In this document: piece by piece, positions 52,484-61,517 of the stretch
How the letters are laid out: every line of letters begins with the position of its first letter
How positions within the stretch are numbered: position 1 is the stretch's first letter
Source: CAZFZT01 sp964523675
Lineage (GTDB): Bacteria > Planctomycetota > Phycisphaerae > Phycisphaerales > SM1A02
Length of the DNA stretch: 64,000 nt
Assembly (NCBI GenBank): GCA_964523675.1
Contig: CAZFZT010000006.1
Span: forward strand, 17,815-81,814
Reading direction: 5' to 3'
The notes under the pieces: generated by a model
Databases searched by the model: none
Seen by the model: only the letters and a program-made list of their open reading frames with translations
What the model was told of the DNA's origin: nothing
Position numbers and translations under genes: made by a program

Positions 52484-53952
52484 ACCGCATTCTGGTCGTT
52501 GACGACAAGGAAATGATGCGCGACAGCGTTGCAACAACGCTCGTTCGCAAGGAACACGCGGTCGTGACCGCCACTGGCGCACGCGATGCCCTCGAGAAGA
52601 TCGCCAAGCGGACATTCGACCTCATCGTCACAGATCTGCAGATGCCGGAGATGGACGGCCTGGAATTGCTCGCGGAGATTCGAAAGGCCGACGAACACTT
52701 GCCGGTCATCTTCATGACGGCCTATGGCACCATTGAAACTGCCGTCGCAGCCATGAAGCAGGGGGCCTTCGACTACATCACCAAACCCTTCAGCGGCGAT
52801 GTGTTGCTCATGACGGTTGAGCGCGCGCTGCGCCATTCCAAATTGATCAAAGAGAACCAGATACTTCGCGCTGCGACGCAATCTCCACCGCGCGGCAAGT
52901 CGGCTCATGGGTTGGTTGGCAGTGGGGCGTTGATGTCAACACTCCGCGAGCGATTGGCGCAGATTGCAGACAGTCACGGCACGGTGCTGATTACAGGTGA
53001 ATCGGGCTCCGGCAAGGAGGTTGCGGCGCGCGTGATCCATGCACAGAGCCCGCGCGCTTCGATGCCGTTCCTCGCCATCAACTGCGCAGCCCTTTCAACG
53101 AATCTGCTCGAATCGGAACTCTTCGGGCACGAGAAAGGCGCATTCACAGGCGCGGACAAGCTGCGCAAGGGCCGCTTTGAACTTGCGGACGGCGGCACGC
53201 TGCTGCTGGATGAAATCAGCGAGATCGCGCCGGAGATTCAGGCCAAGTTGCTGCGCGTCCTTCAGGAACGCAGCTTTGAGCGCGTCGGCTCAAGCGCCAG
53301 TCGCTCCGTCGACGTTCGCATCATCGCGACCACCAATCGCTGTTTGCCGGATGAAGTTGCCAACGGAACGTTCAGGCAGGATCTGTACTTTCGTCTCAAC
53401 GTCCTGCCGCTCGAAATGCCGCCTTTGCGGGAGCACGCTGATGACATCGTCGAACTCGCAGAGCATTTCCTCGGCGAAGTCGCGGTTCGCGAAGGGCGGC
53501 CGGTCAAGAAACTAGAGGCCGAAGCACAGGATCTTCTCCGCTCATATCAATGGCCGGGCAACGTGCGCGAGCTTCAGAACATCTGCGAGCGGGCGGCAGT
53601 GCTCACGCAGGGCGAACTCATTCGCGGCTCGCTGCTTGAGCCATGGCTCTGTTTCGGCGACAGCGCCCGCAAGCTGAGCGCAGCGTCCGGGTTGTCGCAG
53701 CCGGCTGCGCTCAGGAACGGAACCGCATCAACTGGCCACCCCGAACCCAAGCCCGAACGGAAGCTGCCCGCCGTCATCTGTGATGGTGACTTGACGCTCG
53801 ATGACGTTGAACGAAGAACCATTCTTGCGACGCTTGAGCATCACGACGGCCATCGTGGGCGCAGCGCAAAGGCGCTTGGCATCGGCGTGCGGACGCTTGG
53901 TCTCAAACTCAAACGCTGGAAGGATCTTCGCCTTGTCGATCAATCCGTTTGA
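52480..53952 (+). CDS. NtrC/FlrC-like sigma-54-dependent response regulator
   Basis: 490 residues. The receiver domain (about 4-120) has ILVVDDKEMM, the phospho-acceptor Asp in VTDLQMPEMDG and Lys in DYITKPF. The AAA+ domain (about 145-375) has Walker A GESGSGKEV, the sigma-54 contact motif GAFTGA, Walker B LLDEIS and the R-finger region. The C-terminal FIS-type helix-turn-helix is near 440-485 (GRSAKALGIGVRTLGLKLKRW). The GTG start at 52480 overlaps the kinase stop in GTGA and follows GGGAGGT; 52465 is an alternative. It should activate the sigma-54 promoters described here. Confidence 0.93.
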   Translation: MNRILVVDDKEMMRDSVATTLVRKEHAVVTATGARDALEKIAKRTFDLIVTDLQMPEMDGLELLAEIRKADEHLPVIFMTAYGTIETAVAAMKQGAFDYITKPFSGDVLLMTVERALRHSKLIKENQILRAATQSPPRGKSAHGLVGSGALMSTLRERLAQIADSHGTVLITGESGSGKEVAARVIHAQSPRASMPFLAINCAALSTNLLESELFGHEKGAFTGADKLRKGRFELADGGTLLLDEISEIAPEIQAKLLRVLQERSFERVGSSASRSVDVRIIATTNRCLPDEVANGTFRQDLYFRLNVLPLEMPPLREHADDIVELAEHFLGEVAVREGRPVKKLEAEAQDLLRSYQWPGNVRELQNICERAAVLTQGELIRGSLLEPWLCFGDSARKLSAASGLSQPAALRNGTASTGHPEPKPERKLPAVICDGDLTLDDVERRTILATLEHHDGHRGRSAKALGIGVRTLGLKLKRWKDLRLVDQSV

Positions 53953-54042
53953 TACCCGCAAGGTGCAGCGCAATTGGTGCGCCCTGCGCAGTTTATGCGC
54001 ATCGCCTGCGCCTCCTGGGGCAGCGCGCCGGACTTTGGCTCT

Positions 54043-54058
54043 TGGTGCGCCGTTTGCT
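54043..54058 (+). promoter_or_regulatory. Sigma-54 promoter candidate for the flgB operon
   Basis: TGGTGCGCCGTTTGCT: GG at 54044-54045 and GC at 54056-54057 with 10 bases between, and a TTTGCT -12 element. The predicted start is near 54069, about 73 bases before the flgB ATG. It differs from the fliD-operon site at 3 of 16 positions. Confidence 0.82.
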
Positions 54059-54141
54059 GCGATGACCTTCGACGTTCAGGATGCGGCCGGAGTTCGCCGC
54101 AGGGCAGGATGCCCGAATTCGGCAGGAGGCCGGACAACACG

Positions 54142-54573
54142 ATGATCCAAGGACTTACCAACGCAGGCGCGATTCCGGTGCTGGAGCGCGTGATGCAGTT
54201 TGCCGGTCAACGGCATGAGATTCTTTCGCACAACATCGCGAACATCTCGACGCCGAACTTCAGGCCGGTTGATGTCTCGGTCGAGGGCTTCCAGGAAGCG
54301 CTCGGTGAAGCCATTGATCGCCGCCGCTCCCAACACGGCTCTGGCGGCAAGCTCGTCCTGCCGGAAAATGAGCATGTTGCAACACAGGGGGAACGCCTGG
54401 TTCTCAACCCGGTTCCCATGAACGAGAACCTGCTCTTTCACGATGGCAACGATCGGAATATTGAGCGAATCATGCAGGGGCTCGTGGAGAACTTCATGAC
54501 CTTTCGAGCTGCGTCGCAGTTCATTCGCAGGGATTTTGAAACGTTGAAAACCGCGATGCGCGAGCGCATGTAA
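54142..54573 (+). CDS. flgB: Flagellar basal-body rod protein FlgB
   Basis: 143 residues, the usual length. FlgB forms the base of the proximal rod in the periplasm. It has the N-terminal rod motif HEILSHNIANISTPNFRPVDVS with the AN-x-x-TPxF core (about residues 30-50) and a C-terminal helix (NFMTFRAASQFIRRDFETLKTAM). The ATG at 54142 is preceded by AGGAGG. An upstream in-frame extension to 53974 crosses the sigma-54 promoter and is not credible. It starts the long rod/export operon. Confidence 0.94.
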   Translation: MIQGLTNAGAIPVLERVMQFAGQRHEILSHNIANISTPNFRPVDVSVEGFQEALGEAIDRRRSQHGSGGKLVLPENEHVATQGERLVLNPVPMNENLLFHDGNDRNIERIMQGLVENFMTFRAASQFIRRDFETLKTAMRERM

Positions 54574-54601
54574 CAGTAACAAGTAACCCCGCTTTCTACT
54601 C

Positions 54602-55006
54602 ATGTACGGCTCCCTTGACATCTCAACCTCCGGCCTGGTCGCGCATCGCACGCGCCTCGACATCATTTCGTCGAATATCGCCAATGCGAACACCATTCTG
54701 AATGCTGATGGTGAGCATGAGCCGTTTCAGCGCCGCTTCGCCACACTCGCGGCCGGCAACCCGGAAGACGGTCAACCGCTCGGCGTGCGTCTCCTTGATA
54801 TTCAAATCGATCACAGTGAGCCGCGAATGGTCTTCGAACCGGGCTCGCCATATGCCAATCAGGACGGCTACGTCGCCTACCCGAACATCAATACTGTGAG
54901 CGAACAGGTCAACGCGATGGAAGCGGCCCGTGCGTATGAGGCCAATATTGCGGCCATTGAAGCGACGAAGTCGATGATCAGCGTTGCGCTTCAGATTCTT
55001 GGCTGA
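54602..55006 (+). CDS. flgC: Flagellar basal-body rod protein FlgC
   Basis: 134 residues; proximal rod component. N-terminal motif SGLVAHRTRLDIISSNIANANTIL with the conserved SNIANA core, and a C-terminal segment PNINTVSEQVNAMEAARAYEANIAAIEATKSM (landmarks VNAMEAARAYEANI), as in the family. It lies 28 bases after flgB and 30 bases before fliE. Confidence 0.95.
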   Translation: MYGSLDISTSGLVAHRTRLDIISSNIANANTILNADGEHEPFQRRFATLAAGNPEDGQPLGVRLLDIQIDHSEPRMVFEPGSPYANQDGYVAYPNINTVSEQVNAMEAARAYEANIAAIEATKSMISVALQILG

Positions 55007-55036
55007 TGAAGACTCGATTCACCTTCACCCTTCACC

Positions 55037-55351
55037 ATGACTGATCCACTTGGACTTCTTGGAAACGTACAGCCGCTGCGGGATGCTCCGTCGGCGGCGA
55101 ACCGCGCGGGCGGCGCGCAGGACGCAAACGCACCGGCGTTCAAGGACTTCCTCAAGCAGCAGATCGCGGATGTCAACGCACTTCAGCAGGATGCGAAGCA
55201 AGCCGTTGAGGATCTGGCTGCCGGTCGGCGCAACGATCTCGAGAGCGTGATCCTTGCCACGGAGAAGGCCGACGTTGCGTTCAAGATGCTGCTTCAAGTT
55301 CGAAACAAGGTGATGGACGCATACGAGGAGGTGAAGCAGATTCGCGTATGA
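55037..55351 (+). CDS. fliE: Flagellar hook-basal body protein FliE
   Basis: 104 residues. FliE links the MS ring to the rod. The conserved second half contains FKDFLKQQIADVNALQQDA, ESVILATEKADVAFKMLLQVRNKVMDAYEEV (landmarks ATEKADVAFKMLLQVRNK and DAYEEV). The N-terminal 35 residues are poorly conserved. It follows flgC and precedes fliF, the standard order. Confidence 0.95.
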   Translation: MTDPLGLLGNVQPLRDAPSAANRAGGAQDANAPAFKDFLKQQIADVNALQQDAKQAVEDLAAGRRNDLESVILATEKADVAFKMLLQVRNKVMDAYEEVKQIRV

Positions 55352-55447
55352 TGTTGGTCTTGCACGCTTGATCCGCGAAGCCAGGAGGGCTGGCGGTGAA
55401 GCAAGGGAGGTGGCGTGCATCACGCAAGAGGCATGGAGGCCGAGCTA

Positions 55448-57121
55448 ATGCAGCCGTTACAAACGACACTCAACACCATTGCGACGCACCTTCGCGGCCT
55501 TTCTTCAACGGCGAAGATGCTGTTAGGCGCGCTCATGGTGATTCTGATGCTGACGTTGTTCCTCGTCGCGCAGTACGCCGGCAAATCATCGATGGAGCCG
55601 CTGGGTCTCCGCGCGGGAATGGGAACCGACGCCATGGGACAAGCCATCGCTTATCTGCAGAGCCGCAACATTCCGCATCGCCCGGAGGGCTCGGACATCC
55701 TCGTTCCTCCCGATCAGCGCTACGGCATCATTGCGGAACTGACTGACGGCGAGATCATCACGCCGGATCAAATCAACTTTGACACGCTCATCGCGCAGGA
55801 CAGCCCGTTCCTGAGCAGGCGGCAGAACGATCAGCGCTGGATCGTCGCCACGCAGAACGTCCTGAGCAGAACCATCTCACGGATGAGCGGCATCGCCCGG
55901 GCGGTGGTCATCATTCATGAGCGTGACGGAGGCATGGGACTCGGCCGGGCGCACGTCCCTGCATCAGCGTCGGTGACGGTCTGGACGCGCGGCGGGCCGA
56001 TGTCACAGAGCAAGGTTGACGCCATCGCGCAAATGGTCGCCGGTTCCCATGCCAATCTGCCCCTGGACCGAGTGAGCATCATCGACAATACCACGGGCAC
56101 GGCTTACCGCGCGCGAACTGACGAAGCCAGAGCCGCTGCGGAAACACTGGAGTTTCAGCGCGAAACCGAGCGAAACATTCATCAGAAGCTCTCCGATCTG
56201 CTGTCATACATCCCGGGCGTGTCCGTAGCGGTGCGTGTCACGGTTGATACGAAGCAGATTGTTGAAGAGCGGCGAGATTTCGATGAGCCGCGCATCGGCG
56301 TCACTTCAGAATCGAGCCGTGCGATCAACTCCACGCAGCAACTCGCTGGCGGTGAAGCAGGCGTTCGGCCGAATACCGGCGCGAGCATCACCGGCGGCTC
56401 AGGGCGGCGTTCATCATCGATGTCCGATGAACGGACCAGTTCCTCCATGATCCCCGTCTTTGGCAACAGAACATCCCGCATCCACGAGCAGCGGGCCCAC
56501 GCGCTTCAGATTAATGCGACGATCGCGGTGCCACGATCCTACTTCGTGCGTCTGCTAAGCGAACAACAGGGCGATACGGATGTCGAAGTCGACCCCGCTC
56601 AACTCGATGCGCTCGTCGCAAACGAGTCGGCCCGTATTCAAGCGCAGATTGAACCGCTGATCGATACGCGCGCTGTCGATGGGGCGGTCAGCGGCGCTGT
56701 GGTGGTGAGTATGGTGCCGGACTTCGCGTTGCCGCATGTGATCGGGGCATCGAGCGTGCATGAAGCCGGCGGGGGTGAATCGATCTTTAACGTCGCCTCT
56801 GAAGGTCTCGTGAAGCATATTGGCCTCGCAGCCCTGGCACTTTTGAGTCTTGCCATGATGTTCCTCATGGTGCGAAAGGCCACCGTGCGACAACCGCTGC
56901 CCACCGCCGATGAACTCATTGGCATTCCGCCGACGCTTTCCGAAAGCGATTCCGACCTGATCGGCGAAGCGGCTGAGTCTGTCTCCTCACTCGAAGGCGT
57001 CGAGCTTGACGATGAATCAATCCGCCGGCAGCAGATGCTGGATCAGATTAACGAGATGGCGAAGACCTCACCGCAGGACGCGGTTTCGCTCATCAGACGA
57101 TGGATCAAGGCCCCCTCCTGA
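55448..57121 (+). CDS. fliF: Flagellar MS-ring protein FliF
   Basis: About 557 residues. It builds the inner-membrane MS ring. Two membrane segments: MLLGALMVILMLTLFLVAQYA (about 24-44) and HIGLAALALLSLAMMFLMV (about 455-473). The large periplasmic part has the ring-building motifs (QDSPFLSRRQNDQRWIVATQNVLSRTI and ASVTVWTRGG). The start ATG at 55448 with GGAGG is preferred; an upstream GTG at 55415 also has a ribosome-binding site and adds 11 residues. The C-terminal FliG-binding tail is acidic, as expected (LEGVELDDESIRRQQML). Confidence 0.93.
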   Translation: MQPLQTTLNTIATHLRGLSSTAKMLLGALMVILMLTLFLVAQYAGKSSMEPLGLRAGMGTDAMGQAIAYLQSRNIPHRPEGSDILVPPDQRYGIIAELTDGEIITPDQINFDTLIAQDSPFLSRRQNDQRWIVATQNVLSRTISRMSGIARAVVIIHERDGGMGLGRAHVPASASVTVWTRGGPMSQSKVDAIAQMVAGSHANLPLDRVSIIDNTTGTAYRARTDEARAAAETLEFQRETERNIHQKLSDLLSYIPGVSVAVRVTVDTKQIVEERRDFDEPRIGVTSESSRAINSTQQLAGGEAGVRPNTGASITGGSGRRSSSMSDERTSSSMIPVFGNRTSRIHEQRAHALQINATIAVPRSYFVRLLSEQQGDTDVEVDPAQLDALVANESARIQAQIEPLIDTRAVDGAVSGAVVVSMVPDFALPHVIGASSVHEAGGGESIFNVASEGLVKHIGLAALALLSLAMMFLMVRKATVRQPLPTADELIGIPPTLSESDSDLIGEAAESVSSLEGVELDDESIRRQQMLDQINEMAKTSPQDAVSLIRRWIKAPS

Positions 57122-57169
57122 GGTCTGCAACACGAATGACCTCTGGACGCATGAACGATTGGAGTTGAC

Positions 57170-58210
57170 ATGGCGCTGCGCATGGGGCAAAGACTGTCCA
57201 ACAACATTGAGGAACTCGACGGCGTGGCGAAGGCCGCCATTTTACTGCTCCTGCTTGAACAGGATGCGGCGCGGCAACTGCTCAAGGAACTCCCCCCGGA
57301 GATGGTTGAGGATGTGACGCGCACACTCGCTTCGCTCGGTGAAGTCCCCAGTGAGCTCGCAACCGCTGTGGTTGAAGAATTCTACACGATGCGGCTGGCG
57401 AGCAGCTACATGAAGGAAGGCGGCCTTGATGTTGCAACAATGCTGCTCAAGGAGTCGCTGGACCCGTCCATCGCGGGCAAGATGATCGCGCAAATTCAGA
57501 CACAAGTGCAGAAATCGCCGTTCTCATTCCTCCAGAAGGCGGAAAGTGAAAACCTGCTTACCTTCATTCAGGATGAACATCCACAAACGATTGCGTTGAT
57601 CGTCAGCCACCTGCCGCACCACAAGGCGTCAGAAATCCTCGTCGGCTTGCCGGAGCAGAAGCAGATTGAAGTCGTCCGCCGCGTGGCGAATATGGAGCAG
57701 ACGAACCCGGCGGTGATTCAGGAAGTGGAAGCCGGCCTTGAATCGCGACTGTCCAACATGCTGATGCATTCGATGGAAAAGGTGGGAGGCGTCGAAACAG
57801 TCGCCGAGGTGCTCAACCTTGTTGATCGCGCGACTGAAAAGTCGATCATGGAGGGGATCGAAGCGGAAGATCCCGATCTCGTCGAGCAGATCAGGCGGCT
57901 GATGTTCGTCTTCGAGGACATCATCCATGTGGATGACAAGGGCATTCAGACGGTGCTCAAGGAGGTTGACAATGACGAATTGGCCCTCGCGCTCAAGACC
58001 GCGAGCGAGCCGCTCAAGGAGAAGATCTTCTCGAACATGTCGTCGCGCGCTTCGGAGCTGATCAAGGAAGACATGCAATACATGGGACCGGTGCGATTGA
58101 GTGATGTCGAATCCGCGCAGCAGCGCATCGTGGACATCGTCCGGCGGCTTGAGGACGCAGGTGAGATCATCATCTCCGGCCGCGGCGGTGATAAGGACCT
58201 CGTGGTGTAA
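57170..58210 (+). CDS. fliG: Flagellar motor switch protein FliG
   Basis: 346 residues. FliG couples the MS ring to the C ring and receives torque from the stators. The central EHPQTIALIVSHL motif (about 136-148), QIEVVRRVANMEQTNPAVIQEVE and the C-terminal torque helix region (EIIISGRGG near the end; charged residues in FEDIIHVDDKGIQTVLKEV). Length and order match the family. It ends in TAATG, so its stop overlaps the fliH start codon. Confidence 0.96.
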   Translation: MALRMGQRLSNNIEELDGVAKAAILLLLLEQDAARQLLKELPPEMVEDVTRTLASLGEVPSELATAVVEEFYTMRLASSYMKEGGLDVATMLLKESLDPSIAGKMIAQIQTQVQKSPFSFLQKAESENLLTFIQDEHPQTIALIVSHLPHHKASEILVGLPEQKQIEVVRRVANMEQTNPAVIQEVEAGLESRLSNMLMHSMEKVGGVETVAEVLNLVDRATEKSIMEGIEAEDPDLVEQIRRLMFVFEDIIHVDDKGIQTVLKEVDNDELALALKTASEPLKEKIFSNMSSRASELIKEDMQYMGPVRLSDVESAQQRIVDIVRRLEDAGEIIISGRGGDKDLVV

Positions 58211-58932
58211 TGCCGATTCTCAAAGGTGAGAAAAGCAAGTCAGTTCTGAAGAACGCCATCGTACTCGACATGGGCGATCTCGATCGGCAGGCGCGGGACA
58301 TTCTCGCTCAGGCGCGACGGGATGCTGCTTCGGTTGTGGCCGAAGCGCGCGATGAAGCGAAGAAGTTGATTGCCGAGGCCGCCGACATCGGTCAATCGCA
58401 GGGATTCGAACGGGGGCGCGCAGAGGGCTTTGAACAGGGCCGCGCCGAAGGTCGCGAGGAGACGCTGAACACTCTCAAGCCGCAGTTGGAGGAGATGCTG
58501 AAGAGCTGGAGCGACGCCCTCGATCGCTGGGAGAGCGATCGCGCTGACATGCTCCTTGCAGCGCGGCAGGATGTGCTTACGTTCGCCGTTGAGATGGGCA
58601 GGAAACTGACGCTGCGCTATATGGCCCTCAACGAAGATGCGGTCGTCGATCAGGTCGCCGAGGCGATCTCTCGAATCACACGACCCACGGCGGTTTCGAT
58701 ACTGGTTCATTCTGATGACCGCGCATTGATCGAGGATGCACTGCCCGATCTCCTGGCGAAGTTCACCGGATGCCGTGAAGCGGTCATTCGAGAAGAACCG
58801 AACGTCGAACGAGGTGGCTGTATCGTCAAGACATCTGGAGGTGAGATCGACGCCACGCTCAAGACACAGATCGAGCGCATCATCGAAGCGCTGCTGCCCG
58901 CACCGTCACAGCCGGAGAAGGAAGGCGCATGA
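58210..58932 (+). CDS. fliH: Flagellar export stator protein FliH
   Basis: 240 residues. The N-terminal coiled coil has glycine-zipper-like repeats (GFERGRAEGFEQGRAEGREE, about 66-85), typical of FliH. The C-terminal domain includes AVEMGRKLTLRYMALNEDAVVDQVAEAI. FliH dimers hold the FliI ATPase at the export gate. The start overlaps the fliG stop by one base and the end overlaps fliI by 4 bases. Confidence 0.9.
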   Translation: MPILKGEKSKSVLKNAIVLDMGDLDRQARDILAQARRDAASVVAEARDEAKKLIAEAADIGQSQGFERGRAEGFEQGRAEGREETLNTLKPQLEEMLKSWSDALDRWESDRADMLLAARQDVLTFAVEMGRKLTLRYMALNEDAVVDQVAEAISRITRPTAVSILVHSDDRALIEDALPDLLAKFTGCREAVIREEPNVERGGCIVKTSGGEIDATLKTQIERIIEALLPAPSQPEKEGA

Positions 58933-60314
58933 GCGTCCTTGTCGGTCCGATTGAAGCGCTCTCGCGAATCGAGCCGCGCAGAATCGCGGGCTCAGTCGCC
59001 GCGGTGCGTGGCCTGAGCATACTGGTTGATGACCTGCCGCTACCCGTGGGCGCGCTAGTGCGTATCGAGCGCGAACAGTGCTCCGGTCATGTCGCCGGGC
59101 TCAACTTGATCGGCGAGGTCATCGGCTTCGAAGGCGAACACAGCGTCGTGATGCTCTACGGCGCAAACGCCGGCATCGCGCCCGGTTCACGAGTAGTCAG
59201 CGACCGCTCAGCACAGGTGATCGAAGTCGGCAGGCGCATGCTCGGCAGGGTGGTTGACGGTCTTGGTCGCCCGATTGATGGCGGACCACCTCTCTGTGAT
59301 ACCGTCGCGCGCGAACTTGAACCCAGTCCCGCATCGCCGCTGGATCGGCGCCGTATCGACGAGCCGCTGCCGACGGGCGTCGCGGCCATTGATGCAATGC
59401 TCACCATCGGCAAGGGGCAGCGCATCGGCATCTTCTCAGGGCCAGGCGTGGGCAAATCGTCGCTCCTTGCGAGCATCGCGCGCAACACAAGCGCTGAAGT
59501 CAATGTCATCGCCCTCATCGGCGAACGTGGCAGAGAAGTGGGGGACTTCATTCAGACAACCCTGGGTGAGAAGGGTCTTGCCCGATCAGTCGTCGTGGTG
59601 GCGACGGGTGACGAATCACCACTCCTCCGGGTGCGGGCCGCTCTTGCAGCGTGCGCCATCGCTGAGCACTTTCGTGAAGGCGGCGCGGATGTCTGCCTGA
59701 TGATGGATTCAATCACGCGCTTCGCGCAGGCGCAGAGGCAGATCGGTCTGACCGTCGGCGAGCAGCCGGCCATGAAGGGCTACACGCCCTCAGTATTCGC
59801 GCTCCTCCAGCGCATCCTCGAACGAGCCGGCACCATGCGCAACGGCGGCTCGATCACCGGACTCTACACCGTGCTGGTTGAAGGTGATGATCTCACAGAG
59901 CCAATCTCCGATGCGGCCCGCGGCATACTCGACGGGCATATTGCTCTCTCACGCCGGCTCGCATCGCGAGGCCACTTCCCCGCGATTGATTTGCTCGAAT
60001 CCATTTCACGTGTCGCTGACGATGTGTGCGATGAGCATCACGTGCGCGCCCGTCGGGTGCTTCTTCGGTTGATCTCCGCCTACACCGAGGCCGAAGAACT
60101 CATCCAAATCGGGGCATACGCCAAGGGCTCGAACATTGATTGTGATCTTGCGATTGCGATGAAGGAGGAGATCGATGCGTTCCTGCAACAGGGAACAGCT
60201 GAACGCGCAAACTACCCGCAAACCTGCCGCCGGCTGCTCGAACTCGGCTTCGCTGTTGATCAGGCACGAAAGAGCATGCAGGCGAACGCGCGGCCCGTAA
60301 AGGCAAGCGCCTGA
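58929..60314 (+). CDS. fliI: Flagellum-specific ATPase FliI
   Basis: 461 residues; cytoplasmic ATPase of the flagellar type III export gate. Walker A FSGPGVGKSSLLA (about 170-180), Walker B VCLMMDSITRFAQAQRQIG (about 255), and the family core GERGREVGDFIQ and GYTPSVFALLQRILERAGT. The start ATG at 58929 overlaps fliH by 4 bases. FliI sits between fliH and fliJ, the usual order. Confidence 0.96.
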   Translation: MSVLVGPIEALSRIEPRRIAGSVAAVRGLSILVDDLPLPVGALVRIEREQCSGHVAGLNLIGEVIGFEGEHSVVMLYGANAGIAPGSRVVSDRSAQVIEVGRRMLGRVVDGLGRPIDGGPPLCDTVARELEPSPASPLDRRRIDEPLPTGVAAIDAMLTIGKGQRIGIFSGPGVGKSSLLASIARNTSAEVNVIALIGERGREVGDFIQTTLGEKGLARSVVVVATGDESPLLRVRAALAACAIAEHFREGGADVCLMMDSITRFAQAQRQIGLTVGEQPAMKGYTPSVFALLQRILERAGTMRNGGSITGLYTVLVEGDDLTEPISDAARGILDGHIALSRRLASRGHFPAIDLLESISRVADDVCDEHHVRARRVLLRLISAYTEAEELIQIGAYAKGSNIDCDLAIAMKEEIDAFLQQGTAERANYPQTCRRLLELGFAVDQARKSMQANARPVKASA

Positions 60315-60321
60315 AGGCGAC

Positions 60322-60786
60322 ATGGCGAAGTTCACGTTCAAACTCCAGCCGGTCCTGAACGCCCGCCTTGCGACTGAGCGGGAGCGGCAGCGCGTGATCG
60401 CCGCTTTGCATCGCCAGCGACACGAGCTGGAGGAGCGTCTGCGCCAGCAGCATTCAACGATTGACGCTGAGCGCGAAGCGCTGCGGGTGGCGCTGACTGG
60501 CAGGGTCGATGTCCCACGTCTGCGCAGCCACGCTGCCGCCTCCATGAGAATGATGCGAGATGCGCAGGGTATGGCAATTGAACTTGCGCGGCTTTATGAA
60601 AGGATCGAGAAGGCGCGTGCCGATCTTGCTGAGGCAGCCACTGCACGCCGCGCCATGGAACTGCTGCGAGAGCGTCGATTCGCGCAGTGGAAGCGGCTGC
60701 AGGAAAAGCGCGAGGTCGCAATGCTTGATGACCTTGCCGCATCGAAGGCAGCCAGGCGTCGCGCCCATGAGGAGATCATGCCATGA
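60322..60786 (+). CDS. fliJ: Flagellar export protein FliJ
   Basis: 154 residues, an almost unbroken two-helix coiled coil (FKLQPVLNARLATERERQRVIAAL; later ARRRAHEEIMP), the FliJ form that works as the central stalk of the FliI ring. The order after fliI supports the call. It ends overlapping the next gene by 4 bases. Confidence 0.85.
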   Translation: MAKFTFKLQPVLNARLATERERQRVIAALHRQRHELEERLRQQHSTIDAEREALRVALTGRVDVPRLRSHAAASMRMMRDAQGMAIELARLYERIEKARADLAEAATARRAMELLRERRFAQWKRLQEKREVAMLDDLAASKAARRRAHEEIMP

Positions 60787-61517
60787 AGACCATCTGGAAC
60801 GTATTGAGCTTCCTCGCGATCGTGCATCTACTTTCACTGACGATCTTCGGATTGTGGCTTTGGCAGTCGGGTCGCCTGAGCGCCGAGCGCGTACAGACCA
60901 CTCGCCGACTGTTCGCCCCGACAATCGCGCAAGCGGTGGAAGCGGAGCGCCAAGCCCAGCGCGACGCTGCAGCCAGACAACTTGAGGCCGAAGAAGAAGC
61001 CCGCCGCACCAATCCGCCTCATTCAAGCGAAGTGCGTCTGCAACAGATTTCACGGATGGAGGATGTGGAACTGCGCACCATCAGGCGGATGGAGGATGAG
61101 CGCAGCATGCTTTTCAGCCAATTAGAGGAGGAGCGGCATCGCCTAGAACAGCGGGAAGCAGCGCTCGAACGCGAGCGCGAGTCCTGGCTCGCGCGGGTCG
61201 AGGCGGCGGAGCAGCGCCGTGCGAGTGAACAGTTCGCCAAGACGGTTCGTCAGTACGAATCGGTACCACCCAAGCAAGCCAAGAACATGATGCTTGAGCT
61301 GATCGATGCCGGTGGTATGGATCAGGCGGTGGAGTACCTCAATGCGATGAACGCGCGCTCGGCAAGCAAGATCATGGCCGAGTTCAAGGATCCGGTTGAG
61401 ATCGAATTGGCAACGGAATTGCTGGAACAGCTTCGGACACTTGGTGCGGATGGGCCGCAACCGAGTGGTCCTCAGGAGCAGGACCATGCAGCCGGCAACG
61501 TTGCCGACACCCCTTGA
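60783..61517 (+). CDS. MotE-like flagellar protein with MgtE-N-type domain
   Basis: 244 residues. An N-terminal membrane segment (FLAIVHLLSLTIFGLWLW, about 9-26) is followed by a long charged coiled coil (about 45-140, with RMEDERSMLFSQLEEERHRLEQRE). A C-terminal MgtE-N-like domain begins YESVPPKQAKNMMLELI and ends in MNARSASKIMAEFKDPVEIELATELLEQL (landmarks SASKIMAEF). This architecture matches MotE, a periplasmic chaperone for the stator component MotC in other bacteria. It sits between fliJ and fliK with 4- and 32-base overlaps. Confidence 0.78.
   Translation: MKTIWNVLSFLAIVHLLSLTIFGLWLWQSGRLSAERVQTTRRLFAPTIAQAVEAERQAQRDAAARQLEAEEEARRTNPPHSSEVRLQQISRMEDVELRTIRRMEDERSMLFSQLEEERHRLEQREAALERERESWLARVEAAEQRRASEQFAKTVRQYESVPPKQAKNMMLELIDAGGMDQAVEYLNAMNARSASKIMAEFKDPVEIELATELLEQLRTLGADGPQPSGPQEQDHAAGNVADTP

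Noticed and set aside
53975..53990. Second GG-N10-GC site (TGGTGCGCCCTGCGCA)
   Set aside because: The -12 half lacks the TTGC element; probably a by-product of GC-rich sequence, although a weak upstream promoter is not excluded.
53974..54141. Extended flgB N-terminus
   Set aside because: The extension crosses the sigma-54 promoter and lacks FlgB-like sequence; 54142 has an excellent ribosome-binding site.
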